This document shows positions 1-10,000 of a stretch of 47,415 nt of DNA, one piece after another. Source of the DNA: Thalassovita sp. (GTDB taxonomy: Bacteria > Bacteroidota > Bacteroidia > Cytophagales > Flammeovirgaceae); assembly GCA_002729595.1 (NCBI GenBank), contig PBYL01000254.1:1-47415 (forward strand). Direction: 5' to 3'. The position numbers were made by a program, and so were the translations under genes. Numbering within the stretch: position 1 is the first letter of the stretch; every line of letters starts with the position of its first letter. The notes under the pieces are model-generated. The model saw nothing but the letters and a program-made list of their open reading frames with translations. It did not search any database and was not told the origin of the DNA.

Positions 1-586
1 CTGTTATTCCTAAAGCAGTTAAGATTAACCGAGATTCTTCAAGCTCTCTAAAAAGCGAATTACAAGAAAACAGTGATTTAAGTGCTTCTTTGTTATCGTT
101 TGAAGAAATTGATTGAGCTGCTTCGTTTTGAAATTGCTGTATTTTAGAAAGGTTCGATTTGATGAGGTTTTCGTAATAAGTAATTACCTCACTTTTTCTT
201 GCATAAGCAAAAGCAAATGCCTCTTTGTTACGCTTATCGTAATAGGTTTCGAATTTCAAGCCTACAATATTAGCCTCTGCCAAAGAAACACTATTTTGCT
301 TAAACTCCTCATAAGTGTTTGAGTTTACATTTTGAATGTTTAGCTCAGCAACACTTTTAATTTTTACTTGTATAGACTCAATTAGTTGTTTTCTTGCTAC
401 TTCGGTAAGTATATCAAACAATTCTTTAGAATCTTGTTGAACATTTCCTTGTGAAGCAAATCCAGTAAGAAACATTCTCTCAGGATATTGAGCTTCACGT
501 TGATAGTAATCTGTCCAGTCAGGCTGTTGAGCTTGCACCATAATTGATGCAAGCATAAGTAACAGTGTAAATAAATATCTTTTCAT
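1..586 (-). CDS. LPP20-family exported protein, C-terminus cut by window edge
   Basis: The reading frame starts at an ATG at 586 and stays open for about 195 codons to the window edge, so the C-terminus is missing. Residues 1-20 form a signal peptide ending in VQAQ. The mature protein begins with a WTDYY segment, then a GFASQGNV stretch and a helix RKQLIESIQVKIKSV, then TYYDKRNKEAFAFAYA. This is the LPP20 pattern: a short strand, an amphipathic helix and a strand ending in an 'AYA' segment. It is clearly paralogous to the protein at 2064-3656, with the same order of motifs and a shared LFRELEE/LFREIEE helix. It lies 84 bp downstream of the CsgG-like gene on the same strand, so the three genes probably form one operon. 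LPP20-family proteins are outer-membrane or periplasmic, for example FlgP of Vibrio. The role here is unknown. Confidence 0.8.
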   Translation of the reverse strand, partial: MKRYLFTLLLMLASIMVQAQQPDWTDYYQREAQYPERMFLTGFASQGNVQQDSKELFDILTEVARKQLIESIQVKIKSVAELNIQNVNSNTYEEFKQNSVSLAEANIVGLKFETYYDKRNKEAFAFAYARKSEVITYYENLIKSNLSKIQQFQNEAAQSISSNDNKEALKSLFSCNSLFRELEESRLILTALGIT

Positions 587-670
587 ATCAGCTTCACTTG
601 TAGTAATTTCAGTTACGAAACATGTAAGCTATAGTTTATTTATTGGAGTATTTTTTTGAATAATTATAAC

Positions 671-1987
671 TTATTGAGAATACTCTTTAAGTTTTACAGC
701 TAGGTCACTAGCTAATTTAGTAGCTACATAGTTTATACGTTCGCCATCACTTAAAGGATTTTGTTCTCTCACTTGTACAAGTTGCTTGTATTTATAAGAA
801 AGTGCTCTTTCGTCTCCTCTATATGAGCCCCATTCGTGTTGGAATTCATAAGCTTCACTAAATGCTTCAGTTTCAAGTAAACGTGCAGTTTGAACATCAA
901 GAATTTTGTAAGAACCACTCATTCTAGCACCTGCAGTTTTATTATAAATTGTAACTACTGCACTTACTTCTTTATCTCTGTAAACTGCTTCAGTTTTTCC
1001 ATCAGCATTTTTCTTTTCGCCAACTTTCACCTTTACATTGTCTTTAACTTGTTGGTTTTCACTAGTTACTTGCTCTCTATCTGAAATAATTTGTGTAATT
1101 CTTCCAGTAAGAATTTCTTGAACACCTAAAACTTTACCAAGTTCAACTAGTGTATTATCATCAAGTACACCACTAGCACCTAGTTTTTGCTCATTTAATA
1201 CTATTTCAAGTTGCTCTCTATCTATAATTTCAAGAAATTCCATTGCACTTTTATCATCGAAGATAGATGCAATTACTTGATCGGTAATATATTCACCTAC
1301 AGCACCATAGTGAGTTTTACCACTTTTATTTTCAAATGGAATAATAGCAACTCTTGTAGTACCAGCTTTTCTTGCGTCTTCATATTTTTGAGCAGAATCT
1401 CTGTAACCAGGCACATAACCTAAAGCTTTTTTAAATTCTTTAGCAGCAGTTTTATTATTGTCGATTCCACCACTTGCCATCAGTCTTAGAGCTTCTTGAT
1501 AATGAGATTCAGCAGCATCTTCTTTACCTCTTTCAAGGTTTGATTTTGCTTCTGCTAACTCATTGTAATATTCTTTGTACTCTAATTCGATGTTTCTTTT
1601 CTTCATTCTGAAAGCAGCAGGAGGAAGGTTTTTTACATCGTTATTGTACTTGATTAGTGTTTCGTAACGCGTTACAATTTCTCTCCTTTGCTCAACCGTA
1701 TTATCACTGTTGTAAGATGCTGAAGATGCTTTGAGCATAGCTATTTTATCTTCATAATCATTAATAAATCTTGGAAAAGCCAATTCGAGTACTTCTTGTG
1801 CTTGTGTGTTTTTTTCTGGCTTTTCGTAGAGCGAGTTTACAGCGTTAATTACTGCGTCATCAAATCTTCTTTGCTCAAAAGCATCTTCTGCGTCTTTTCT
1901 ATATCGTCTCTGTTGTGCTGTACACTGAGTTAGTGATAGGGCGAAAATTAATAAGAAAATAGAATACAGCTTGTCATGGTGACTCAT
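671..1987 (-). CDS. CsgG-like outer-membrane assembly lipoprotein
   Basis: The 438-aa protein has a hydrophobic leader (residues 6-20) and Cys22 in LSLTQC. That is a possible but imperfect lipobox because Gln is at -1. Cleavage by signal peptidase I after TAQ (residue 25) is the alternative. Residues 28-205 are helical and TPR-like, with repeated A/E/K-rich helices. Residues 211-300 match the CsgG/FlgT core: TRVAIIPFENKSG opens a strand, followed by VGEYITDQVIASI, a FLEIIDREQLEIVLNEQ helix and GKVLGVQEILTGRI. Residues 300-438 hold a charged insertion and further strands. CsgG forms the curli export pore, but no curli subunit (CsgA/B) or CsgE/F is visible. The closer functional parallel is the envelope proteins FlgT or LpoB. 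It sits between two LPP20-type genes on the same strand, 76 bp after the upstream one. Confidence 0.78.
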   Translation of the reverse strand: MSHHDKLYSIFLLIFALSLTQCTAQQRRYRKDAEDAFEQRRFDDAVINAVNSLYEKPEKNTQAQEVLELAFPRFINDYEDKIAMLKASSASYNSDNTVEQRREIVTRYETLIKYNNDVKNLPPAAFRMKKRNIELEYKEYYNELAEAKSNLERGKEDAAESHYQEALRLMASGGIDNNKTAAKEFKKALGYVPGYRDSAQKYEDARKAGTTRVAIIPFENKSGKTHYGAVGEYITDQVIASIFDDKSAMEFLEIIDREQLEIVLNEQKLGASGVLDDNTLVELGKVLGVQEILTGRITQIISDREQVTSENQQVKDNVKVKVGEKKNADGKTEAVYRDKEVSAVVTIYNKTAGARMSGSYKILDVQTARLLETEAFSEAYEFQHEWGSYRGDERALSYKYKQLVQVREQNPLSDGERINYVATKLASDLAVKLKEYSQ

Positions 1988-2063
1988 AATTCTCTTTGTG
2001 TTTTAATCTAAGATATGTTATAAATATTAAAGTGTTAGTTTCTGTATTTATTACTATTTTATC

Positions 2064-3656
2064 TTAATTCTGCATAGTTGTTATTAAAATTCTTTTCTCA
2101 GCAAGTAAAACTTCTTCTTTCTTCTTAAATCCTCTTGTGTTTGCTAGCACTTCTTCCAAATCGTCTATGATAAAATCATATCCATATTCATTTCTCACAT
2201 TTAATGGGCTAAATGTAACAGTTTGCGCATTAACTTGAAGCGTTTCTACACCAAAAGGTCCAGTACATTCAAAATCTTCTGGAATTTTGTATACTTTATT
2301 CACATTAGATTCATCTATGTAGTAATTGTCTAAAAGCAAAACTTTACTACCATCTGCTGTATGATAGATAAATCTGATGTAGCAAGGCTTATTTACTTTT
2401 ACATATACATTCATGGTTTCACCTTCTGTATATATTAGGTTTTCTTCACCATGATTTGTCCAAGTATCAACAATTAATTCACTGCCAGAAATATCGTCTT
2501 TAGCAAATGTTTTTAGCTCAGAATAAGCCTCTTCAAAGTTCTCAGGTTTAACTAAAATGTTATTATCACTAAGGATTTGAGAAGACATTGAGCCTTCCAT
2601 ACTTGCTAGTGCTTTACCTGTTTCTATATCTCTCAGAATAGAAATGATTCTAACTTTTTCACCTTCTTCCCAAAAAGTACCAGTAATTATATAAAGTGGT
2701 GTTTGGGAGTCAGTTGTAGCAGTTTCTTTAAATGGATTGATGTCTGCGTAATAGCTATCTGCAGAAGCACTTGCTATTGGGTAATCAGCTACATCAACTA
2801 ACATTTTTTCAAACAAAGTTCCCCATCTTTTAGAAAACTGACTGGTCATTTTAGTATCCTGATAAGTAAAATTAGCTAATCTTATAGGGCGAGATGGTTT
2901 ATTTGTTTGTAACTGGTAGCCTTTAGCCATCATATAAGCGAGATCACTCAAATTGAGATTATTACTCTGTTGAATATTGGCAATAGCTTCATTTACAGTA
3001 TATTTGTAGCTATTTATTTCTTCGATAGACTTTTCTATTTCACTAATTGTTCCTCCCTCAAGAGCTATAATAAGGGTGTAGGCTTCTTCAATTTCTCTAA
3101 AAAGCGGTAATGTTTCAAAGTAATTCTTTAATGCATTCTGGTTATCACCTTTAGAATAGAAGTTGCCAGCAGATTGCATTTTTCTAGAAATGGTTTCGCC
3201 ATCTTTTTTAATTTGATTCACATAACTTTTAACCAAAGTAGGTCTGTGAGCATAAGCAATGGCATAAGCTTCTTTTTGCTTTTTATCGTAGTATGTTTCA
3301 GTTTGTAAGCCTGTAAGACTTACTTTAGAATAAGATGCACTCGTCTTTTTAAAATACTCATGTGTTTGAGTATTTACATTTGTAATGTTGAGTGTTCCAA
3401 TACTTTTAATGGTAACATTTATAGATTCTATTAGCTGTATGCGGGCATACTCAAGTAATTCTTCTTGTATATCGTCTGCCTCGTTAGACGAAACATTCCC
3501 ATCAGAATTAAAGCCTACTACATATTCTGATTTCGGAAACATAGATATTCTATCTTCATACTCTGTCCAAGCTGGTTTTTGAGCAAAAACATTAATTGCA
3601 CACAACAACCAACCTGAAATACTTAAGGAATAGATAAACAATTTGCGGGATATCAT
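2064..3656 (-). CDS. LPP20 / FlgO-like / DUF4384 exported protein
   Basis: The 530-aa protein has a signal peptide ending in VFAQ (residues 1-26). Residues 28-155 are an LPP20-type domain (WTEYEDRI, VVGFNSDGNV, LIESINVTIKSIG, TYYDKKQKEAYAIAYA). Residues 160-225 are helical. Residues of about 270-380 contain a strand pattern typical of FlgO/CsgG-like folds, including LYIITGTFWEEGEKVRII followed by LRDIETGKALASMEG. Residues of about 395-485 are a DUF4384 domain (NVYVKVNKPCYIRFIYH, then KVYKIPEDFE), a family seen in exported proteins and often joined to FlgO or caspase-like parts. It is the first gene of a three-gene minus-strand cluster. The domain calls come from motif reading. LPP20 and DUF4384 are fairly certain, and the FlgO-like middle is tentative. 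Confidence 0.75.
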   Translation of the reverse strand: MISRKLFIYSLSISGWLLCAINVFAQKPAWTEYEDRISMFPKSEYVVGFNSDGNVSSNEADDIQEELLEYARIQLIESINVTIKSIGTLNITNVNTQTHEYFKKTSASYSKVSLTGLQTETYYDKKQKEAYAIAYAHRPTLVKSYVNQIKKDGETISRKMQSAGNFYSKGDNQNALKNYFETLPLFREIEEAYTLIIALEGGTISEIEKSIEEINSYKYTVNEAIANIQQSNNLNLSDLAYMMAKGYQLQTNKPSRPIRLANFTYQDTKMTSQFSKRWGTLFEKMLVDVADYPIASASADSYYADINPFKETATTDSQTPLYIITGTFWEEGEKVRIISILRDIETGKALASMEGSMSSQILSDNNILVKPENFEEAYSELKTFAKDDISGSELIVDTWTNHGEENLIYTEGETMNVYVKVNKPCYIRFIYHTADGSKVLLLDNYYIDESNVNKVYKIPEDFECTGPFGVETLQVNAQTVTFSPLNVRNEYGYDFIIDDLEEVLANTRGFKKKEEVLLAEKRILITTMQN

Positions 3657-3981
3657 ATGTTGAATTTTTTTGCGGATTTTTCATCCACGCTAATAACAAA
3701 AAATATAATAAAGGCTTAAATAATAAGTCTATTACCATTTTAACCTTCAACACGGATATTAGACGAAATATTACCAGTAAAGTTCTTTAAATTCACTTTT
3801 TACCCATAATATTCATCATTTATAATTGAATTATTTAAAGTCATTAACTTTTATAGCTTGATAAGTTTACTTTGAAAGGTAATTGATTGCAGTCGAAAGA
3901 ATGACTAAGTTTGACAAATTTTAGTTCTATATTAAGAAGTTCCTAAGTTTTATTCCAACGAATATTGAAAAATAATTTATT
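3657..3981. other. divergent intergenic region between LPP20/DUF4384 gene and sppA
   Basis: This 325-bp AT-rich spacer separates two divergent genes and must hold both promoters. I see no ORF with coding character and no RNA-like fold. A promoter-like TAnnTTTG box for sppA is listed separately. No clear box (CAAAnnTA on the plus strand) was found for the minus-strand cluster. Confidence 0.6.
3883..3913 (+). promoter_or_regulatory. candidate Bacteroidota-type promoter of sppA
   Basis: TAAGTTTG at 3906-3913 matches the Bacteroidota -7 consensus TAnnTTTG. TTG triplets at 3883-3885 and 3887-3889 give spacings of 20 and 16 nt to it, close to the known 17-23 nt range. The box lies about 70 nt upstream of the sppA ATG. 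The call is based on consensus only. Confidence 0.4.
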
Positions 3982-5751
3982 ATGCGCTTTTTAGGCAATG
4001 TACTAGCTACAGTTATTGGATTAATAGTCTTTGTTTTATTGTTAATTTTTGGTTCCATTATTTTAGTTACAGCAGTTTCTTCGCAAAGTCAAGAAGTTGT
4101 AAAAGTAGAACAAAGCTCAATACTTAAATTAACATTAGACCAGCCAATTCAGGAGAGAATTGAAGAAGAAAACCCTTTTGACGATCTTGATATTTTTCCG
4201 GGAATGAGCCCAATGCCATTGGGTTTGATTGATTTAAAAGGAGAAATTGAAAATGCCAGCCTTGATCCAGATATTGAAGGAATCTACTTAGAGTTAAGTG
4301 TTGTTTCTGCAGGTTTTGCCACTTTAGAAGAATTGAGAAATTCATTAATAAAATTTAAAGAGTCTGGTAAATTTATAGTAGCATATGGAGAGTATTACAG
4401 CGAAGGAGCATACTATTTAGCTTCTGTTGCAGATGAAATTTACTTGAATCCAGCAGGTTTAATGGAATTTGATGGATTAAGTTCTGAGGTAGTTTATTAC
4501 AAAGAGTTTTTAAACAACATAGGCATAGAGCCAGAAATATTTAGAGTAGGAGAGTACAAAAGTGCAGTTGAGCCATTTCTCAGAAATGATATGAGTCCTG
4601 AAAACCGCTATCAGATTCAAGAGTATATGAGCGATTTACATCAGCATTATCTTGAAAAAGTAGCTGAAGCCAGAGAAATTGATTTGCCTACAATTAACGA
4701 AATATCAGATAATGCCCTTATTCGTAAGCCAGGGGATGCAGTTAAGTATAATCTTGTTACTGACACAGTTTATTACGATCAGGTTTTAAATATTTTGAAA
4801 GGTAAAGTGGGAGCTGGAGACGATGGCTTAAATCTGGTTTCTTATAAAAAGTATTCAAAATCAACAAGGTATAACCGTCAAGATTTTTCTTCTAATAAAG
4901 TAGCTGTGATCGTAGCAGAAGGGCAAATAATCTCTGGTGAAGGTAGCGGTGGTTTTTTAGGTGGAAATAAGATTGCTGCAGAAATTAGAAAAGCCAGAAA
5001 CAATGAGTCTATTAAGGCAATTGTTTTGAGGATTAACTCTCCTGGAGGAAGTGCTCTAGCTTCAGATATTATGTGGCGTGAGGTAAAGCTTGCTGCTGAA
5101 GTTAAACCAGTAATTGCATCAATGTCTGATGTAGCTGCATCAGGTGGTTATTATATGGCAATGGCTGCTGATACAATTGTTGCTTATCCAAACACAATTA
5201 CAGGGTCAATTGGTATTTTTGCGCTTTTATTTAATGCTGAAGATTTACTAACTAATAAAATCGGCTTAAACTTCGAGACTGTTAGTACTGGTAAATTTTC
5301 TAATCTTGCGAGTCCGACTGAGCGTTTTTCTGAGGCAGAAAGACAATACTTACAGCAAAGTGTAGAAAGAGGTTATGAGACATTTGTAAGTAAAGCAGCA
5401 GAAGGCAGACACCTTTCTATCGATAGTTTAAAAAGTTTAGCTTCTGGTAGAGTGTGGACTGGTAGTGATGCAGTAGAAAGAGGTTTAGTAGATTTTGAAG
5501 GAGGAATTGATGATGCGATACGAATTGCAGCAGAGAGTGCAGGTTTAGGTGATGATTATATGGTGAGATATTATCCAGAGAAGAAAGATTTCTTAACTGA
5601 ATTACTTAATAATCCGATGGATCAAGTAAATAGTATGATTTATACAGATGAACAAAAAATATTGTCTCCATTGGTAAAACAGATGAAAAAATTAAATGCG
5701 ATGGAAGGCACGCAAGCTTTACTTCCATTCCAATTAAATAGATTTGAGTAA
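3982..5751 (+). CDS. sppA: signal peptide peptidase SppA, 67K type
   Basis: The 589-aa membrane-bound serine protease degrades signal peptides left after export. One N-terminal membrane segment (residues 8-33) anchors it with the catalytic part outside the cytoplasm. The length and two tandem ClpP-like domains match the long E. coli-type SppA (618 aa) rather than the short archaeal or Bacillus type. The catalytic Lys is expected at K193 in GEYKSAVEPF, as in E. coli K209. The nucleophile is expected at S387 in DVAASGGYYMA, as in E. coli S409. The INSPGGS strand at 351-357 supplies the oxyanion loop. The gene stands alone. A bidirectional hairpin terminator follows, and the next gene is convergent. 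The assignment is secure. Confidence 0.95.
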   Translation: MRFLGNVLATVIGLIVFVLLLIFGSIILVTAVSSQSQEVVKVEQSSILKLTLDQPIQERIEEENPFDDLDIFPGMSPMPLGLIDLKGEIENASLDPDIEGIYLELSVVSAGFATLEELRNSLIKFKESGKFIVAYGEYYSEGAYYLASVADEIYLNPAGLMEFDGLSSEVVYYKEFLNNIGIEPEIFRVGEYKSAVEPFLRNDMSPENRYQIQEYMSDLHQHYLEKVAEAREIDLPTINEISDNALIRKPGDAVKYNLVTDTVYYDQVLNILKGKVGAGDDGLNLVSYKKYSKSTRYNRQDFSSNKVAVIVAEGQIISGEGSGGFLGGNKIAAEIRKARNNESIKAIVLRINSPGGSALASDIMWREVKLAAEVKPVIASMSDVAASGGYYMAMAADTIVAYPNTITGSIGIFALLFNAEDLLTNKIGLNFETVSTGKFSNLASPTERFSEAERQYLQQSVERGYETFVSKAAEGRHLSIDSLKSLASGRVWTGSDAVERGLVDFEGGIDDAIRIAAESAGLGDDYMVRYYPEKKDFLTELLNNPMDQVNSMIYTDEQKILSPLVKQMKKLNAMEGTQALLPFQLNRFE

Positions 5752-5762
5752 TATTTAAGTTC

Positions 5763-5804
5763 TAAAAAAAATGCCCACTAAGCTGCTTAGCGGGCATTTT
5801 TTTT
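5763..5804. terminator. bidirectional intrinsic terminator
   Basis: A hairpin with arms AATGCCC-a-CTAAG and CTTAG-c-GGGCATT is flanked by a run of A on the left and a run of eight T on the right. It can therefore stop transcription of sppA (plus) and of the convergent gene at 5803-6957 (minus), whose stop codon overlaps the T run. Confidence 0.9.
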
Positions 5805-6957
5805 AATTACAGTAATCATTGTTTACTCTAAAATATTGCTTGCCATTTAAGTAGAGTTTATCATTTCTTAGCTCAGTATTGTATGTACTTTTAGAGCCAT
5901 CATTAAAGTTTAAAACTAAAGTTCCTGAATTGCCATTTCCATAAGCTTGCCATCTACCTGTATATTTTGAATCTGCAACAATAGAAGCTCCATTGCCAAA
6001 ACCTCCAGAATTATCTTTATAAGCAAAAGAGCCATCGCTACACAAGTAAATGTTAATTTCCATATAAAACCCAGTATCAGATTTAAGATAAGATAGTTTT
6101 CGACCTTTCATGTAAGCTCCCCAATCTGCAACAGCTCCAGTACTTGTTGTGGCTCTAACAGGCTGTGAAAACCTGATATTTCTAGCAAAACTTTCTACTT
6201 GTTGTTGAAAGGAATTGTTATAATCGGCAGTTTCACACACTCCCAGTACTGTTGCTCCAATTTGATAAGGTGATAATCTACCAACTACATAGCCTAATGC
6301 TTGTCTTCCATTGAAAACGCCTTGTAAAGCAGTTGCAATTCCATCATTACCGAAGTTCGTGATTTCTCCTTTAGTCGAAAGCTGCACACTTTGATCTGTT
6401 AAACCTTGCTGAGCGGCATATTTTAAATCTGCTAAAGATTTTGATTCTTCATTTGGCATCAAAATCATAATCAGTTTTTGATCAGCAGAGACAAAGTAGA
6501 TAATACCATCAACTGCTTGGGTTGTCCATCCAGAAGGGGTTTGATAGCTTATACCCCATTGCTCTATGGTCTGTAGTGCATTGTTATTTTGAGTATTGTT
6601 TTGATAAGTATTTGCTTGATTATTCTGGTTGTATTGTTGAGTAGCTTGCTTAGTGAAGACAAAAGTTTGTCCTTCGCTATTTAATGTAAGTTGATTGTTG
6701 CTCAGTGCACCCGTAAATGGGATGCTTTGGCCGTAATAGACATAACTCCCAGAAATATTATTGCCATTTGCATTCGCCTGTAGGTTAAAAGTACCTTCTG
6801 CACTGGCAACATGTCCACTAAAAACGCCGGGATTGTTTTCTTTGAGTAAAAGACTTACTTGGCCACTAGTATAGGTGCCGTTAAAGTTACTGTTTTGCGA
6901 AAAAGCTTGTAAAAATATAGAACAGAGAAGCGATAAAAGGAGTGCGGTAGCCTTCAT
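5803..6957 (-). CDS. secreted three-part protein of unknown function with Q/N-rich linker
   Basis: The 384-aa protein has a signal peptide (residues 1-20, ending in AFSQ). Residues 22-105 are a small all-beta module with a GTYTSG start and alternating hydrophobic strands. Residues of about 106-130 are a Q/N-rich low-complexity linker. Residues of about 132-270 start WGISYQTPSGW and resemble the alpha/beta fold of PsbP/Mog1-type or stress-response periplasmic proteins (weak, by pattern only). Residues of about 280-384 are another beta-rich module (GRWQAYG, GTLVLNFNDGS, LYLNGKQYFRV). I recognise no family name. The protein is exported and probably periplasmic or surface-exposed. The gene is monocistronic, ends at the bidirectional terminator shared with sppA and has no functional link to its neighbours that I can see. 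Confidence 0.75.
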   Translation of the reverse strand: MKATALLLSLLCSIFLQAFSQNSNFNGTYTSGQVSLLLKENNPGVFSGHVASAEGTFNLQANANGNNISGSYVYYGQSIPFTGALSNNQLTLNSEGQTFVFTKQATQQYNQNNQANTYQNNTQNNNALQTIEQWGISYQTPSGWTTQAVDGIIYFVSADQKLIMILMPNEESKSLADLKYAAQQGLTDQSVQLSTKGEITNFGNDGIATALQGVFNGRQALGYVVGRLSPYQIGATVLGVCETADYNNSFQQQVESFARNIRFSQPVRATTSTGAVADWGAYMKGRKLSYLKSDTGFYMEINIYLCSDGSFAYKDNSGGFGNGASIVADSKYTGRWQAYGNGNSGTLVLNFNDGSKSTYNTELRNDKLYLNGKQYFRVNNDYCN

Positions 6958-7076
6958 AATCGAATAGTTTCAGTTAATAGTATTATAAGATAATGATTTT
7001 TCCTACGGATGGCAAAATGGGTGAGTTTGTTAAGAATATTTAATAATGCTATTTCTGTTTGAAAATAGTAAAAAAA

Positions 7077-10000
7077 CTATTCTTCTTCTTCATTTATCAA
7101 CTTTTGCTCAGATGGTTTTGTAGCAACTTCATCATTTTTTTTCTGCTCTTCTTTTGCCTTTTTTTCTTTTTTCTTCTTTCCGAACAAGCTATCAAAACTT
7201 CGGGTATGCATTACACTTACTCCGGCAGTAGAGTTGTTTTCAATACCGGTGTTAAAAGAGTTGTCATTACTTTTTCTATACATTCTCACGCGTAGATTTC
7301 CAGCAGGAGAGAGTAGGTATTCTACTGTAATATCACCTAAAATACTTGATGCATCGGTCTGGTTTTGCTGATTCGTAAAATCTCCTGCACGAGTTACCCG
7401 CAATCTTCCATCAAAGAAGTTATAAGAAAGTCTTAATTGGAATGCATTAAGCGCATCGGCATCTAATCCACCTAAATCAAAATCTATTTCGAGATTTTCG
7501 TCTACCTGTGAAACCCAGTAACTTAATTGGTTTGCCAAAAGCTCACTCACACCTGTGGCGGCAGAGCCCGAAATTCCAGCAAACCGATCTTCAGGAGAGA
7601 GTTTTCTTAAAACTATCAAACTAAAAACCTGTCTGTTTAGCTCTTGTTCATCATTTTTAATTCTCTGTTCGAAAGCTGCTACATAACTTTCTAATGATAT
7701 GCTAAAACCTCCAGCAGCGACAGTAGCAGGATAGTTTTTAATATCGATATCAAAATCGACAATAGGTTGAAGTAATTCTCCTTTCAAGTTTAGTATTACA
7801 TCAACAGGATATCTTCTCCTAATTTCTGGTTGATTTACAATACTACTATCGGCTACAATTAATGGAGAAAGAGAGGCTTGTTGTGTGTAAGTAGCTTGTA
7901 CATCCATCATCCCTTTATATGGGTCACCAGTCCAAGTAATATGTGAACCTTGTAAAATATTAAACTTTTTATCAACCACATTGAGTAAGGTGAAATTGTA
8001 AGCTCCTTTCACAATTTCCACATCACCAAACATCTTGAACTCACCTTTAGTATCTATTTCCATTCTCAGGTTTCCTGCAGCATTTCCTCTAATAATATCC
8101 CCCGCTTTTTTATCAAATATGATTTCGCAATAAGCATCTGGGTTGATTTGCAAATCCATGTTGAAAAGTAGCGAAAAAGACTCTTCTTGTTTTGAAGAGA
8201 TATTATTTGTAGAATCTTTAATAATATCACTTACAAAGGTGATAAAGTCTTGCTCTTCAACATTTTCTGAGCCTTCTAGTGGAATGTAAATTTTAGTGCC
8301 TTTTTCCGTAGAAGCTTGGATATTAATTGCTAAATCCGAAAATGGTCCAGAAAAATGTACACTACCAGTTCCAATTGCTGTACCGTAATAAAGCTTATCT
8401 TGACCATCTTTCGTGTTTAAGACAAGCAGCTTGTTCATTGCAGCCCATAGATCAATTTCATAATTTCCAGACTTTCCTTGATAAATTGATCCGTTTAGCT
8501 TACCTGTGTTACCCTCGTGATCTGTGAGTCCAAAGTTTTTGAATCTTAGTAAATCATTGTCGAAGAAGATAGTATCTTCAAAACTGTAAGTAGTGTTTAG
8601 ATAATTTACTTTAAGACTTCCATCTTTTAAAGCCAAAATGCCATCAAACAGAGGGGACGAAGGTGAACCAGTTATTTGTAATTTTCCTGTAGCTACACCA
8701 TCAATTTCTGTAAAAACTTCTTTTAAGAATGGCTCAGCTATAAATAGAGGTGCTTCTTTCAGCACTGCATTCATACTGAATTTCTCTGTATCTGGCGCTT
8801 CAGGCGCATAATATCCATTAATGTCTATGGAATAATATTTTTCTCTGCTTAAGTCAGCATCTATAATGAGCCTTTCTAGTTTATCACTCCATGTTGAGTT
8901 TGCTGCTAAATTTCCAAGGAAATATTCATCTATAGCTAAGCTGTCTATTGAGATATCACTTATATATCTTGGGGCATCGTAAATGTCTTTTATACTAACT
9001 GTGGCATTTAAAACACCATCTAGCTTTTTATTACTATAGTTATTTAACATGCTCATCTCGAAGTTTTTGAGCATGATATTCATTATTTCTGAGGTATCTT
9101 GAGAAATGGTTCCGTCAAGTAGTAGAAGGTGGTTTTGATTTGCAAAACTCACATCTTCAAAGCTTATATCTTGATCTGCAAAAACAATTCTGTTTAAACC
9201 ATTCTGAATCCACCTTTCATTTAAGAATAAAAAGTTTGTATTGGTCAAGTTAATGTCGAAATGACCAGGGTAAAAAGCAATGTTTCCATTTAGGTTGGCT
9301 TCATCATCTGAAAGAGCATGCGCAATGGAAGAGTTAAATAAGATGGCATTATTCAACTTGCTAGTAGTAATGTTTAAGTTTTCAGTTTGAAAACCATCTA
9401 AATTTTGCTTTTGAGAAAGTAATTGACTTTCAAATAAGAAGTCTAGCGTATCAGTATTCTTTTTTCTGTATCTACCAGTAAATAATAAGAGGCTATCTTC
9501 TACAAACTCATAATTATTGTACTTTAAAGTATCTGCATGGTAGCTCAAAAGTAGCTCTGTAGTATCACCATAGGTTAAATTTCCCTTTAAATTTGATTTA
9601 GGAGAAAGATAAACACTATCCATAAAGAGATTGACAATACTGTTTACATCGTAAAGAGATAGATCGAAATCCATCCAATAGTTATGTAGTTTCTTTATTT
9701 CTTTATTTTTCTTTTTTCGCCTATTAATTTCTGCCTCTTCAATCTGGCTAATTTCTTTTTCTACCTCATCTAGCTCAACATGATCTGAGAATTGTTTTAA
9801 GTATTCTAATGCATCGGGATAAATGTCAATTAGATCGAAAGTACCTTTGGTTTTAAGTTCAAACAACTCTGAAATTACTGATGCATTTCTGATACTGGTA
9901 ATTGAATCTTTGTTGGTATAAATACCTAATTGTGAAAGTGATACTCCTTTATCTTTATAGCCCAAAGTACTTTCAAGAAAATCGAGTTTACCAGAAACAT

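Noticed and set aside
113-322. 69-codon plus-strand frame inside the first LPP20 gene
   Set aside because: It is antisense to a gene with a signal peptide and a clear paralog, and its translation has no domain pattern.
671-1987. Curli secretion system
   Set aside because: The CsgG-like fold alone is not enough; no CsgA, CsgB, CsgE or CsgF is present in the window.
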